Positions 11,247-22,435 of a stretch of 64,000 nt of DNA are shown piece after piece. The translations under genes and the position numbers were made by a program. Origin of the DNA: Phragmites australis (taxonomy: Eukaryota > Streptophyta > Magnoliopsida > Poales > Poaceae); assembly GCF_958298935.1 (NCBI RefSeq), contig NC_084922.1, positions 13,332,501-13,396,500 of the forward strand, written 5' to 3'. The notes beneath the pieces are model-generated. The model saw only the letters and a list, made by a program, of their open reading frames with translations. It did no database searches and was not told the origin of the DNA. Each line of letters begins with the position of its first letter. The first letter of the stretch is position 1.

Positions 11247-13059
11247 TACCCACCCATATACGTTATACTTCTTATGCGTATATACCACATGGTTAGATAT
11301 TCGACAGATGCATGAGTAGTTTTATAGTCCTAAATTTTAGCTTATGAGACTGTTGTTTTGCGAAACAATGCCATCTTTCTCTTACATTCATATAACCTAA
11401 AATTCTACATGACATTGCATGAAATGATTGGTATGGACCAATATACTAGGTAAGCGTCCGTACGTTGCAACGGAAATATAAATATTAGACGTGATAATAT
11501 TAAACGTAAACTCAATGTATAGAGATATAGATACGCCACAGAAGCATCACCGAATGAATATATTGGTAACGATACCGTAGTTTGATTTTAGATGTGATCA
11601 GAAAAAGGAGAGGAGATTACATGCTAATTTTCCTTCTATTTTTTATTTATTTTTATTAGTAACATAGGTTCTATATCTATAGCCGGTAAATATACAGAGA
11701 GATCAAAGGATAGAAATGAATAGCAAAAGTAACTAAATTTTTTGAATTATAGAAATTTTTATTAGATTTAAGATGAAAAAAGTAGAGGAAGAACTGATAC
11801 GAGAACCACTCATTTTTTATATGGGAGAGACTTGCCCTTAGATGGATTAGTTCGTTGTGCTATTACATACGTGAGACAATGCCAGAAAAGGTAGAGTATA
11901 CTATTCAAGAGGCTGGACAGCGATTCCAAAACACCGAGAGCCCACCAGCAGCACCTACCCATGCACCACCCAAACTCCAAGGCCAGGCGCAGGATTGGAC
12001 CGCGACACGGCGGATAGCAACAACGTCCTCGCAGCAGCAGTACCCTCGGGCTCCGGCGACACGTGAATACGTGATGGACTGACCGACGATGGACGCGACG
12101 GGAGACCCTGACCACCGCCGCGCACGTCGTCCATCACGGGCCTCACGGCGACGCCTACACTGTGCGCGCCCGTCCGTGCCCGTCACACCGCCGCGCTCGC
12201 GTCCGGTGCGCCCGGCGCCTGTCGGCCGGCGAATGGCGATGACAGCGCGACCGCGCCGGCCTGTGGGCCGAATGGGCCATCTACGTACGTCCGCGCGCGC
12301 GGGATTCTCGACTCCGTTCACGTCCCAGCTCGCGTACGCACGACGAAACGGCCGCGCGGGCAAGCGCGACAGATCGGCGTCCGCGTGACGCGCGCGGGGG
12401 GAGCGAGCGTGGACGCCGACGGTGGACTACTCGGCAAGCGCGTGCGCGGCCGCACGGTCCCAAGACCAGGTGCGTGTCCGCCGCTCAGGTCTTGTCTTCT
12501 CTCTAGCGCGCCCCGGGTGTTTCCCGTGCTCGGGCTCGCGGTTCCAGTTGAGAGATGCTGCATCGGTCGCCGGAGCGTAACTGGCGTATCCCGTCCGTAG
12601 TCGACGTGCCGAGGCCCGACGGGTGGATCGGTACCCGTGCTCTTGCTACTAGCTAGTGGAGCACTTCGCCGTAGCCATCACTCCGTCTCATCCCGTACTT
12701 CTCACGGCGCTACGTTGTCTAGGTATGTGAATTCGTGATGTCTTGAATACTGTAAACCACTACCACCGGCACCGAGCAAGGCCAACACCTACTTATTGCT
12801 AGTAGCACTACGAATGCTATTTTATTAGGACAGCGAAAGTCACTTTTTTTTATACAACCGGAGATACTAGTTTTTGGGAACAAAATGATCTTTCGAAAGA
12901 GGGAATCATTGAAAGTATTATTCGATGGAAGTTTGACTGAGAGGCCTGATAATTTTGCTGGCAACGTGCAACCTCTGTTGGAGGCCCTAACAAGGTCAAA
13001 ATCCAATCCAGCCAGAAAGTCCGTCAAAGTGTACCAGAATTTGGGAGCACGCAACAAGC
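11247..13059. other. Gene-free stretch; CpG-rich block 11980-12720
   Basis: The left part (11247-11880) is AT-rich and includes actaggtaagcg and cgttgcaacgg near 11446-11476, a string common at grass Helitron termini; no full element can be drawn. From about 11980 to 12720 the sequence is strikingly GC- and CpG-rich with long frames open on both strands. No family, intron or start context is convincing. It could be an unmethylated promoter-like island or the remnant of a captured 5' end. The last part (12720-13059) shows nothing recognisable. Confidence 0.4.
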
Positions 13060-13068
13060 TCTGCTTGA

Positions 13069-13280
13069 AATCTTTTTTTAAAATAATAATATTTTATTAG
13101 AAAATTATAAAAAATATTCAAAGTAAAAAATTATATAAATAGTTATTAATCAGTACACCAATTGTCGATAGATGGTTAGTCTACAATTGAAATGACAACT
13201 GACATCTATTTATATAATTTTTCTCATTTTAAATAATATTTTTGTAATTTTCTAATAAAATAATATTATTTAAAAAATCC
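13069..13280. mobile_element. 212-bp MITE with long TIRs, MULE-type
   Basis: The two ends are inverted repeats of roughly 75 bp (left ttttttaaaataataatatt, right complement ttttttaaataatattattt). Flanks tctgcttga (13060-13068) and tctgcctgc (13281-13289) match 7 of 9, fitting a 9-bp Mutator-type duplication. The TIR resembles those of the two larger MULEs in this window. Confidence 0.6.
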
Positions 13281-13289
13281 TCTGCCTGC

Positions 13290-13673
13290 ACCTCCCCGAG
13301 GAAAAGCAAGCAATTGATTTTTGATTTGTGTCTACGTCTTCACAGTTCACTCACATGCAGCAGAGACGATCCAAAACACAAGGCCTGGCACCGTGAATTG
13401 AATATTTGCACGAATTCGTGTGTCGTGGGTGTTTCCGAGGCGTTCTTGAGAACGTAAACCGCCTCTGGAGTCTCAATCGACGTGCATAAACAAAAGCAAA
13501 CCCCAGGTTCCCTGCTCACCGACCTAGATGAATGTGAGGAGGTCGAGAGTTGCGACCTTCCTGCTCTAAACCCCAAATCCCAAGGAGCCAAACATGGAAT
13601 ACATGATTTTAATCCACGTATTTATTTTGTCGATTTGTGCCATTGGCCAATACAATATGACGTCAAAAGGTCC
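13290..13673. other. Short intergenic stretch, nothing recognised
   Basis: This is moderately AT-rich sequence between the MITE and the MULE derivative. Open frames on both strands are short and match no family I know. Confidence 0.5.
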
Positions 13674-14230
13674 AAATTTATAGAATTTAAAAAATACATA
13701 TTACAATAATGAAAATTTTAAAAATAATACTACTCCATTCCATATTATAGGGCGTCTACTTTTTTTCAGCTACTAAAGAGGTGGTGATGTTCCCTAATTT
13801 ACCTCTAATTAATCGGACATCAGTTTAGCCGGTGCGTCTCCTTGTCTTTCGCTGCATGCCTGCGTCTTCTCGTCTTGCGCTCTAGTCCAGCGCGCTCCAG
13901 CAGTGGTCTTGTGTTTTGCGGTGCGCACACCCACGTTTAGCTGCTATCGTGCGTTTAGCGTCCGCGTTTAGCTGCTGCCGTGCGCGCCCCTCCCGCCTTT
14001 AGTTGCAGCATTTTGCGCGCGCTATGGATTTGCTCCAACCCCCTCCCGCGTTTATCTTCTTCCCTGCACGCATGGCAGATTGATTTGACAATTTGATTGA
14101 GCTATGGAGGGAAGGAAAAATTGGCAGAATCATTGAAAATTTAGAAACTTGCTACTCTCTCTCTACTCTCCTCCATTTGTATAAGTACTGATGAGCACCA
14201 AAGTGTACACATGAGTATTGATTAGCTTCA

Positions 14231-16536
14231 ATGGCTAGGTTAGACCTTAATACTCCTACTATCCTGATCAATTAGGAAGAAGTTGAGGAGTTTGAAGGAC
14301 CGATGTTTGACTTGAACTATAATCTCAAGTGGGATGATGATGCGAACGGAGTCAATGAAGATGGTGCTGCCAGGGACGGTGCCCCCGACCTTGTGCACGG
14401 AGGCGGCGAAGGAGGTGGTGCCTCAGATGATGACGCGCGCGACCGTGTGCACGTCGACACCGTCCACGGCCACGGCAGGCTGGATTTACATGGCGGTGGA
14501 GAAGCACATGTAGACGTTCCACCATAGGGAGAAGAAGAAGGTGATCGTTTTTCATCTCTGTCTCTCTCTGCTTTGGTTTCTACAGAGATTTATCGGCTTC
14601 GGCATGATGATCAGAATGTCATGTTATTTGTTGGTGCATGCACAGGTGCCATCGTTCTTGGGCTGAGCGAGGTCACACTGGGAGCCGGGCGAGGTCACGC
14701 CGGGCTTGGTCATGCTGTTGCCGGCCATGCGCAAGGAGAGGAGGTTGGTCGAGTCACTGGCATTAGTCTCGTTGGCCAAGGGCACGCCTGCCGCCGTAGG
14801 CTCCGCATGCTCGGTCTCAGCGGCCGTAGGCACACCATGCAAGGACTCGAGCTAACCGGGCATGGTCACGGTGTCGAGGACCAACGTGACAAGCACGGAG
14901 ATGGCGAAGGAGGTGGTGCCTCGGATGGTGGTGGTGTTGCGCAAGGAGAGGAGGTTGGTCCTGTCGCTTGCGATAGTCTCGTCGGCCACGGGCACTCCTG
15001 CCACTGTGTGTTCGGTAGGCTCGGGCTCACTGGCCGCAGGGTCACCATGCACAGGCTCGGGCTCGCCGACCATGGAGACTGTGTAGAGGACCACGATGAT
15101 GAGCATGGAGACGGCGAAGGAGAGGAGGTTGGTCACGTAGGGCACTGGCATGGGCATGGTGATGGTCATACCGTTGAGCTTGGGCTCATCGACCACACTG
15201 CCGAGGACGATGCACATCACAGCCACGAACACGAGCACCCTCATGAAACGAGTAAGGCTATTCCACTCAAAATTTTTGTTTTCATACGTGTTCCAGTACA
15301 TTGTGCTTGTTCTTAAACATGCGACTAATTACATTTCCCATACATTAGATCAAGATGGCAATGTCATAAAGAGGAACCAGTACACAGATGATGAACGACG
15401 TAACATATATGCCATGATTTTAGAGATAACTTTGTTCGGCATTTTGAAGCGTGGAGTGACTAAGGCCGTTTCTAATGAAACTAGCGTGCCTTTGAGAGTT
15501 GTGCAGCGTATATGGCGCAATGGACAACAGGGTGGGGGGATACACGCAGTCGTGAGCAAGAAGCCAAAGAATTGTGGCCGCTAGAGAATAGCCTTCGATC
15601 CCGAAGCCATTAAAGAAATGCCATTGCTTAAGAGAATGACACTTTGAGATTTAGCCGAAGAACTGCATATGTCGATGACTACGTTGTTTAGGTCGTTGAA
15701 AGAAGGCAAGTTTAGGTGGCACACGAATGCCATCAAATTTACATTGACCGAAGGGAACAAGAGAGAAAGGGTACGTTTCTGCCTCTCAATGCTAGAAAAC
15801 ATCAGCCTACCGCAAGAACCAACTTTTCGTGGAATGTACAACATCGTGTACATAGACGAGAAGTGGTTCTACCGCACGAGGCAGACTCAGAACTACTATC
15901 TGTCGCCCGACGAGGAGGATCCAGAAAGAACCACACAAAGCAAGAATTTTATAGAGAAGGTGATGTTCCTCGCGGCTTTTGCGAGGCCTAGGTTTGACGG
16001 TGATGGTAATGTGACATTCTCAGGAAAGATAGGAATATTTCCTTTCACTTTCGTGGAGGCTGCGAAAAGAAGTAGCGCGAATAGGCCTGCCGGTACCTTA
16101 GTAACGAAGGTGATGCCGTCGGTTAACAAGGTTTTGCCCGCAATCAAGGAGAAATGGCCAACGGAGGAACATGGTACACCCGTATACATCCAGTAGGACA
16201 ATGCTAGGACGCACATTACAGTAGATGATGTTGAGTTTTGTCATGCCGCAGTTGCTGATGGTTTTGACATAAGGATGATTTGCCAGCCGCCCAACTCTCC
16301 TGATCTCAATGTGTTAGACCTAGGTTTTTTTTGCCGCTCTTCAAGCAATGTTTCAAAAGACATGTCCGGATAATGTTGAAGACATCGTCACCAAGGTTGT
16401 CCAAGCTTTTGAGGAGTATCCGGTTGATAGGAGCAACCGTATTTTTCTCACTCACCAATCATGCATGGGTGAGATTTTACGTCAAAAAGGAGGGCAACAC
16501 TACCATATTCCATACTTGAAGAAGCAATCACTATAG
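14231..16536 (+). pseudogene. Plant mariner transposase, DD39D, several stops and a frameshift
   Basis: The N-terminus reads MARLDLNTP and, after a stop, FDLNYNLKWDDD, the usual start of plant mariner proteins. After the GC-rich insert the DNA-binding helix-turn-helix part follows (QYTDDERRNIYAMI, LKRGVTKAV, VPLRVVQRIW). The catalytic core shows YIDEKWFY (aspartate at 15855-15857) and a second aspartate at 16197-16199 in DNARTH, directly after a TAG. The third is at 16317-16319 in VLDLGFF, giving exactly 39 residues between the last two. Stops are near 15582 and 15646 and at 16194. An extra T in an eight-T run (16325-16332) shifts the frame before MFQKTCPDNVEDIV. It ends near PYLKKQSL. Inactive as it stands. 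Confidence 0.85.
14731..15150. repeat. GC-rich imperfect tandem repeat, about 210 bp unit, inside mariner
   Basis: The string gcaaggagaggaggttggtc begins at 14731 and 14941, and a near copy begins at 15114 after a shortened unit. A related string gcgaaggaggtggtgcctc occurs near 14405 and 14905. On the plus strand each full unit encodes about 70 residues starting QGEEVG and rich in Gly, His and Asp. The minus strand is also open. It lies between the N-terminal and helix-turn-helix coding of the transposase, so it is probably an expansion or inserted fragment. No protein family was recognised. Confidence 0.65.
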
Positions 16537-16596
16537 AGGAATGGCATTCTTCCCGAGTTTGTAGTGTGATCCGGAAATTTTAAACCAAGCAATTGA

Positions 16597-16708
16597 CGTG
16601 GACTGCGAGGATTTACGGCTTCAACCAATTCGATTGCACGGTAATCCTACCCAACGAAGATTACTGTGCAATCGAATTGGTCGAAGCCGTAAATCCTCGT
16701 AGTCCACG
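16597..16708. repeat. Near-perfect 50-bp-arm inverted repeat (hairpin) in mariner 3' region
   Basis: The left arm 16597-16646 begins cgtggactgcgaggatttac. The right arm 16659-16708 ends gtaaatcctcgtagtccacg. The loop is 12 bases. I count three mismatches in 50 positions. The left arm also looks like the last part of the transposase coding region (CDPEILNQAI precedes it), so the right arm is an inverted copy of it. RNA from here would fold into a long duplex. Confidence 0.85.
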
Positions 16709-18564
16709 TATAGTCGTCGTGGCTGCGCCGACAGCGAGAGCATCGTTGCCGGCTTCGCCACCTTGGGCGGTCTATAGGGAGCACGTGTAGCTCCATGTCT
16801 TCATCGTCATCAGCATTGTCAAGTAGCAACGAAATGTCGCCTCCGCCAAGTGCGCGCATGCCCAGGACGTCGTCGAATGTGCCACGCTGTTGCATGTCGC
16901 CGTTGTCGCTGCCGCCCAGCGCGCGCTTCGCCTGGCCGTGTACCTCCTCGACATGAAGCGCTCGTTTCATCGTGAAGTCGCCGTTGTCGCTGCTAGCGAG
17001 CACGTGTCGAGACCTGCAAGCAGATGCTCCATCGAGCAATCGTCGTCGTCACTGCCGGTGAGCACGTGCTTCGTGTGGGCGTGTTCGTTGTCCATGCATG
17101 TAGCGCCTCGCCGGACTCGGAAGAAATGGACTCGCAAAGGACTCGGATGGACTGTGGAAACATATGTACACGAAGCGCTAGCAGCGCCCATTGCATGCAG
17201 CAGCCGCACCCTTTGCATGCAGTAGCGCGTAAATACAGGCAGCAGCTATCGAGGCGTCGCCAAGCATGGGAGAAAGGAGAAAGTCAGGGCATTTTAGAGA
17301 GAACGTGTTGGAAGAGTGCTTTGCCGCCCTGTATTCTGGAACGAACCAGAAAAATTTAGACGCCCTGTAATATGGAATGTAGGGAGTATCTTTTAAAAAT
17401 TACCGAAATAGTACCCTGCCAGCAATCATATTGTCATTTCATAGGTTGATATGCAGTGGGCTACCATTTTTAACGCAATTGGCAATACAACAGGGTACCT
17501 ATCGGTATGTGGTGCCAATAGGTACATGTTGGAAATCAGGTATCGATAGGTATCCTGTTTAAGGGGCACGTCACCAACCCGAGGGGGGCAAACACCCCAT
17601 TGTTTCGTTTCGGTTTTTAGAGAGAGGGGGGGGGGGAGGAGAGGAGGAAGTAGAAGCATCAGAATAGGTGGTAATTTTTTTTATGTTTTTCTTGTTCGTA
17701 TAAATAGTATAGAATGCTTTAGAAAATTTAGATATAATTTTAGTATAGTTTAGAAAATTTAGTTTAGCGCGATGTAAAAATAAGTTTAGAAATTTTAATT
17801 TAGTTGTAGAAATTATACCACGATGTAAAAATAGATTTAGAAAATTTAGTTTAGTTGTAAAATAAGGGATCGAATATGTCCACTTCTTTTCTCCTACTAT
17901 ATGAAGGAGACTGGTGTAGTAATACGGCAAGGTGAACTACGTGGTTGATGGAGAGTCGCTAATTTCACTAAGCCTTGCACGACGTTGTCACAATGTCATA
18001 CATCGTAATTACTATTGTCCAAGACGTGATGACATGAGTGAGACATCTAGGAAGAGGTCTCCATCACCACATGTTGTGTTGAACCCCTCACCAAGGCAGG
18101 AGGGATGTCGTTCCAGGTGCCAGAACCTAGGCTCACTTTCATATCCACACCAGGGTGGATGGATCTTATCATGTACGTTATATCGTTTTAGGGAAATTTG
18201 TTTTCTTGTATTCATGTTTCTAGCTATTAAGAATATTGTTTATAATGACATGTTTACAGTGGCAATTGTGGGCCTTTGTACCTGCAACGTCTACATCGTT
18301 GGGACCTATGGCCATAGAACAGATGACCGGTTCGCGGAGCCTCACGTCACTTAGGACATGTCGGCATATAGGTCGGTACCGGTAGTCTCCTGCCAACAAG
18401 ATTATCTGTCAGCAGCACATATGACAGGAGGCATATAGACATCTCACTATGTCCCTTGTCGGTATTTTGTCTGCTGATATGGTACTGCTTCGACAATTTT
18501 CTAAAAATGGATATTATTTTTGTAATTTAATTAATTTAATATTATTTAAAAAACAAATTTATAG

Positions 18565-21160
18565 AGGTTCAATTCAGATTTTACTTTTGGATCAAGCCAA
18601 ACTGTGAACGTTTGAAATAGATAGGGGCCGGTTCAATAGATGGTCCTTTGACGTCGATGAACTTTTGCTAACCCTGTTGATATAGTGTTATAGACCAGTA
18701 GAAGCGACGAAAGAAATTTCGAAAAAGAGAAAAAAAAAAACAGAGAGCAAAAGTTTTTTAGACAAGAAAGATAACTTCTCTCATCAGGGACCGATGTAGA
18801 GAAGCGCTGATCCACATCTCTCCCTCTTCTCCTCCATCTCTTTTCTTCTTCCTCCCTCTCAACCATAACAAAAAATTATTTGGAATGAAAAGATGAGAGC
18901 TCAAGGGTCCCTATTGACTACAAAACAGTAAGAGGCTGGAGCCCTTAGCACCTTTGATGCGCCCCTGCCTCCCCTCATTTTCCTTTCGGGGTGACCGGGT
19001 GAGCGAGGAAAACGACGGGAGTAACAGAGTGTCTTCATCAACGGCAAGCAAGGTGAAACGACCTTTTCTGTCCTATGTTACTACGCACCCTCTGGCCAAA
19101 ATGCCAATGGTTAACGAGACGCAATTTTGGATGAACAATGGACTGTGGCATATATATGGTGGAAACTGAAAAAGGAGCCATCAATTATTAAAAGAAGGAC
19201 CATCCAAATGAAATGACTATTTATAAGATGATTGTTGCCTAAAAAATATCTTCTTTGTGATGATTATTTTTGACGAGCTCACCAGTGGTTGCACGCGGAG
19301 CTCGCCGACCATGGCCACTGTAGGCAAGTGACACCACCAAAGACACATCCGTGTGGAGCTCGTCGGTCTCACTACCGCTTTTTCAACCTCCCGTCGAACT
19401 TCTTGTCGCCTCCCTCTTGTTCCTCATGCCGGCTTAATTAGGATGGTCCCGCAAACAAGGTTCACAAATGCGATCTAGCAAAAAAAAAAAAAAAACTAGA
19501 TCCAGAGCATCCTTCAAAAACTAGAGAATTTGATAAAAATTCAGTCGAATTTGGTCAAAATACAATCAAATTCAATCAAATTTTGTTAAAAAATTTAAAT
19601 TTTAAATTTAAACTTAACCGAAAATCGATTGATTTTTAAATACGAACCGCAATGAATTGATATGTAACCATATAATTCAAATGGTTACCGATACATTTGT
19701 GAATCCTACCCGCAAACCGCGTAAGGCACTCCCAAACTCGGCCGCAAACGGGCTCGTCCTGGGCGGGCGATACGCCGATCGACGGCAGAAGCGACAAGCT
19801 CGCCTCTGTCCCCTCCCCTGTCTCCTCCACCTCACCGACGAAGATGATATGGCGTACCGCCCATTACTGTTGGACGTGCTCTAGCTAGTCAAGAGGGTTA
19901 CTTTTCGGAGATTTTTTCTTCATCGTAAGATCGGGCCTTTTCACCGGAGCGTGACGCGATGTGATGCGCGATTACCCAGCTGAGCTGCTGGCCACTTCGC
20001 CGCACACATGGTGACTGCACACGCCGACGGGCTGCTGGACGGACACTGGGCCTGCCCTGATGTGATCCGAACGTATCGCAGGCTGTCATGCCATGTTCTC
20101 TCCCTCTCACGACGCATTGACTTGGCGGAAAAAAACACTGCACTAAGCGCCGAGTAATCCATCGCTGCCGTGCCCGGCCACCTGCAGCGGCGTATGTAGA
20201 TACGCGCGCCTTTACTTCCTCCTGTCCCCATCGGCGTCCTGACGACGCGTCGAATTTTTAGATTTTGAACTTTCCAAAATCTTTTTCTAAGACTTACCAG
20301 GACATAATGTGTAAAATTATTGTACCATGGTTATCAGCGTTCTCGTTAAATAGCACAGCGACATGTTAATTGATATTACGGTAGTTGTTATATATAATTT
20401 TATAAGTCTAATGTAAAAAGTTATATTTGATAATTATCATGATATCGTGCTATTTACCGTAATGTCACGATGTCGTATAAAAAGATTTATTATAAAAATG
20501 ATTTTTATAAGGATCTATTTGTAGAATATATTTCTAAAAATGGTCAAAATATAAAATATCCACTGAGGACACTGGGTTATCTGTACAGATCGGGAATTCA
20601 ATCGCTCTGCTCGTGGTTGTTTGTGTACCGGGAGTTGCTTTAGCCGGAAGCCTGGTGTGGTGGAATTGCTGCGTCAGGACGCACGGGGTGCTCATAATCG
20701 CTTTGCATAGTTCCGATGAACAGCACGCAATAAAGGGAGTGGCGGTGTTGTGATGCTTGCGCTACTTTCATGAGCGATTAGGACACTGCATTTGATTTGA
20801 TTAGTTATCCTAACTAATATAGTTACTAGTCTCTTTTGTGATGTGATATTCAGCTTCTGAATTTCAATGCTGAATGCCCATTTCACTTCAATGATCAACG
20901 GGCTTAAAGAAGGTCCACTTCATCAAATTATGAGACTAACATACTGTTTCGGGCGTAGAAATTGGAGGCTTCAATTCGCTAAAAACTCTACGGTGATTCT
21001 CAGATGAGACGCATTAAGAAAAAAAGAAATCTAAAAAAAGCAGAAAATGCTGCTGTTGATTCTTTGGCATCAACTGTATATAAAAAGATCTACGGCTAAT
21101 ATCGGGCTGGGGCGCCACGAATCCGATGAGGATACGACTACCAGTCCTTAATCCCCACAT
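18565..21160. other. Gene-free decayed intergenic sequence
   Basis: No gene supported. It includes an A-run at about 19479-19494, an AT-rich block 19500-19640, a GC-richer block 19700-20230 with short frames on both strands, and a weak inverted repeat (tagcacagcgacatg near 20352 against catgatatcgtgcta near 20438). None is long enough for an element call. Confidence 0.5.
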
Positions 21161-21189
21161 ATTCAGGTCTGTTTGATTGTGTTTTCTCT

Positions 21190-21420
21190 GATTTAATTTT
21201 TTTTTTTAAATGATTTTTTAAGAAAATAATTATGTAACTAGAAGTAATTCTTTAGTGATTCTCTTCTAATAAACTATACGAGAGATGATTCAGTGCGGGA
21301 AGTGAATAAGTGAAAGTTATTTTTTTAGCTCTCGATTTCTAGTTTTATTTCAGAGAATCACTCTCACAAATTTCACTTAAAAAACTAAAAATTAAAAATT
21401 ACTATTTAACAGAGTTCTCA
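21190..21420. repeat. Possible MITE remnant
   Basis: An inverted match (tagtgattctctt near 21253 and cagagaatcactct near 21352) surrounds AT-rich sequence, in the style of small grass MITEs. No clear terminus or target duplication is seen, so the boundaries are rough. Confidence 0.25.
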
Positions 21421-21879
21421 AATTTCAACCGGGAAACTGTTCTACAGCCCTAAATCTTGGAGATCGAACTCACAATCTTCACTTTCAATCTACGAATAGA
21501 AAAGGAGAAAACTACCGCTATGAGTACGACACAAACTACTTTAACCATGGCGGCGCCACAGCGTAGGGTCTTTCTACGGCGTGTCGCTTATGCGTACGTG
21601 GTGCAGAGTGTTCCTCCGGCGGCTCGTCGTTCGAGTACGTGCGGCCTTGTCATGGAGCTATTGGCCAGCCCTCGTATTCTACAGCAGCACACAACGCGCG
21701 GGCTCAGCGGCCTGAGAGAACAAGGCACACATAAATCGTGAGGCCGGGCAAGTGTATGGTGCTTGGTTGTGCAATGATTCGTGCATGTGGACACCAACTC
21801 ACTTATACTACTACTTAAGACTTTAACGTGGATGATCCATCAGGCTTTAGACGTACAAATAAAAGTCAAGTACATTTTT

Positions 21880-22235
21880 TTATCAAATTGTGTTCGTCAA
21901 AATTCAAACTATAATATGAAAATAGAAATCGGTTGTAATTTTTATTTAATTATGTCTATCAAGATTTAAACTCGAGAATTCTAACCCTGATACTATATTA
22001 AGCTACATGCATCAGCCAACTCATCCAATAGCTAAGTTGACATGAAAAAGTAGATAATTCATTTATACTCCCCTTATATGAAGGCTCCCTCATGTTTCCG
22101 ACGTGGTAATAGGAGCCGATTGCAATTTTTTTATTTCATTGCGTATACCAGGACTTAAACTCAAAACCTCTAATTCTAATACCATATTGAGCTGTATGCA
22201 CCAGCCAACTAAATTCAATAAGTTTGAGAGACAAA
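21880..22235 (-). mobile_element. TRIM-like LTR remnant, two diverged copies
   Basis: Two diverged direct copies (about 21915-22035 and 22105-22220) share strings such as agctacatgcatcagccaac and agctgtatgcaccagccaac. They are preceded by gatactatatt and aataccatatt, whose minus strand reads like the TGGTATCA initiator-Met primer-binding site. This arrangement is typical of miniature LTR elements in grasses. Ends could not be fixed. Confidence 0.4.
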
Positions 22236-22435
22236 AAACATCCTAGAAGCAGTTCATGCATATTGCGCATATTGCAACATCTCGATGAAAGTAAGTATGC
22301 AGATTGATCACGGTTGTTCTTCAATATCCACAACTATCCATATTATATGAGGAACCATCCAAATATTATTTTAATTAATCATTAAGACGATCATTTATAT
22401 AATCAGGACTTCAACGATTAACTAGAATATCATCT

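Larger units (their letters stand above)
13730..17386 (+). mobile_element. Plant mariner-like element (DD39D), 3657 bp
   Basis: Terminal repeats CTACTCCATTCCATATTA (left) and CTCCCTACATTCCATATTA (right, minus strand) continue into AGGGCGTCTA on both sides. TA duplications are at 13728-13729 and 17387-17388. These ends are of the Stowaway/Osmar type. The element encodes a decayed DD39D transposase and contains a GC-rich tandem-repeat block and a long hairpin. Confidence 0.85.
13684..18554 (+). mobile_element. Deletion-derivative MULE, split by a mariner element
   Basis: A 10-bp target duplication aaatttatag is at 13674-13683 and 18555-18564. The right terminal repeat, read on the minus strand, aligns with the start of the 42348 MULE over about 90 bp, including ttacaaaaataatatc and agtaccatatc. 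The left repeat is cut at a TA by the mariner element: 13684-13729 plus 17389 onward rejoin to the same repeat. Without mariner the element is about 1.2 kb. It keeps the 5' untranslated region (17400-17890 parallels 42420-43050) and the last 90 bp or so of the transposase gene (17895-17985 parallels 58775-58865). The catalytic core is missing. Confidence 0.8.

Noticed and set aside
11446..11480. Possible Helitron 5' end (ctaggtaagcg, cgttgcaacgg)
   Set aside because: The string is typical of grass Helitrons, but no matching 3' hairpin plus CTAG end could be linked to it, so no element is called.
14852..15301. Minus-strand ORF with hydrophobic stretches (membrane-protein-like)
   Set aside because: It lies in the tandem-repeat block where both strands are open; hydrophobic stretches follow from the repeat composition, and no family was recognised.
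20340..20465. Weak inverted repeat that could be a MITE
   Set aside because: Arms of about 15 bp with several mismatches and no target duplication.
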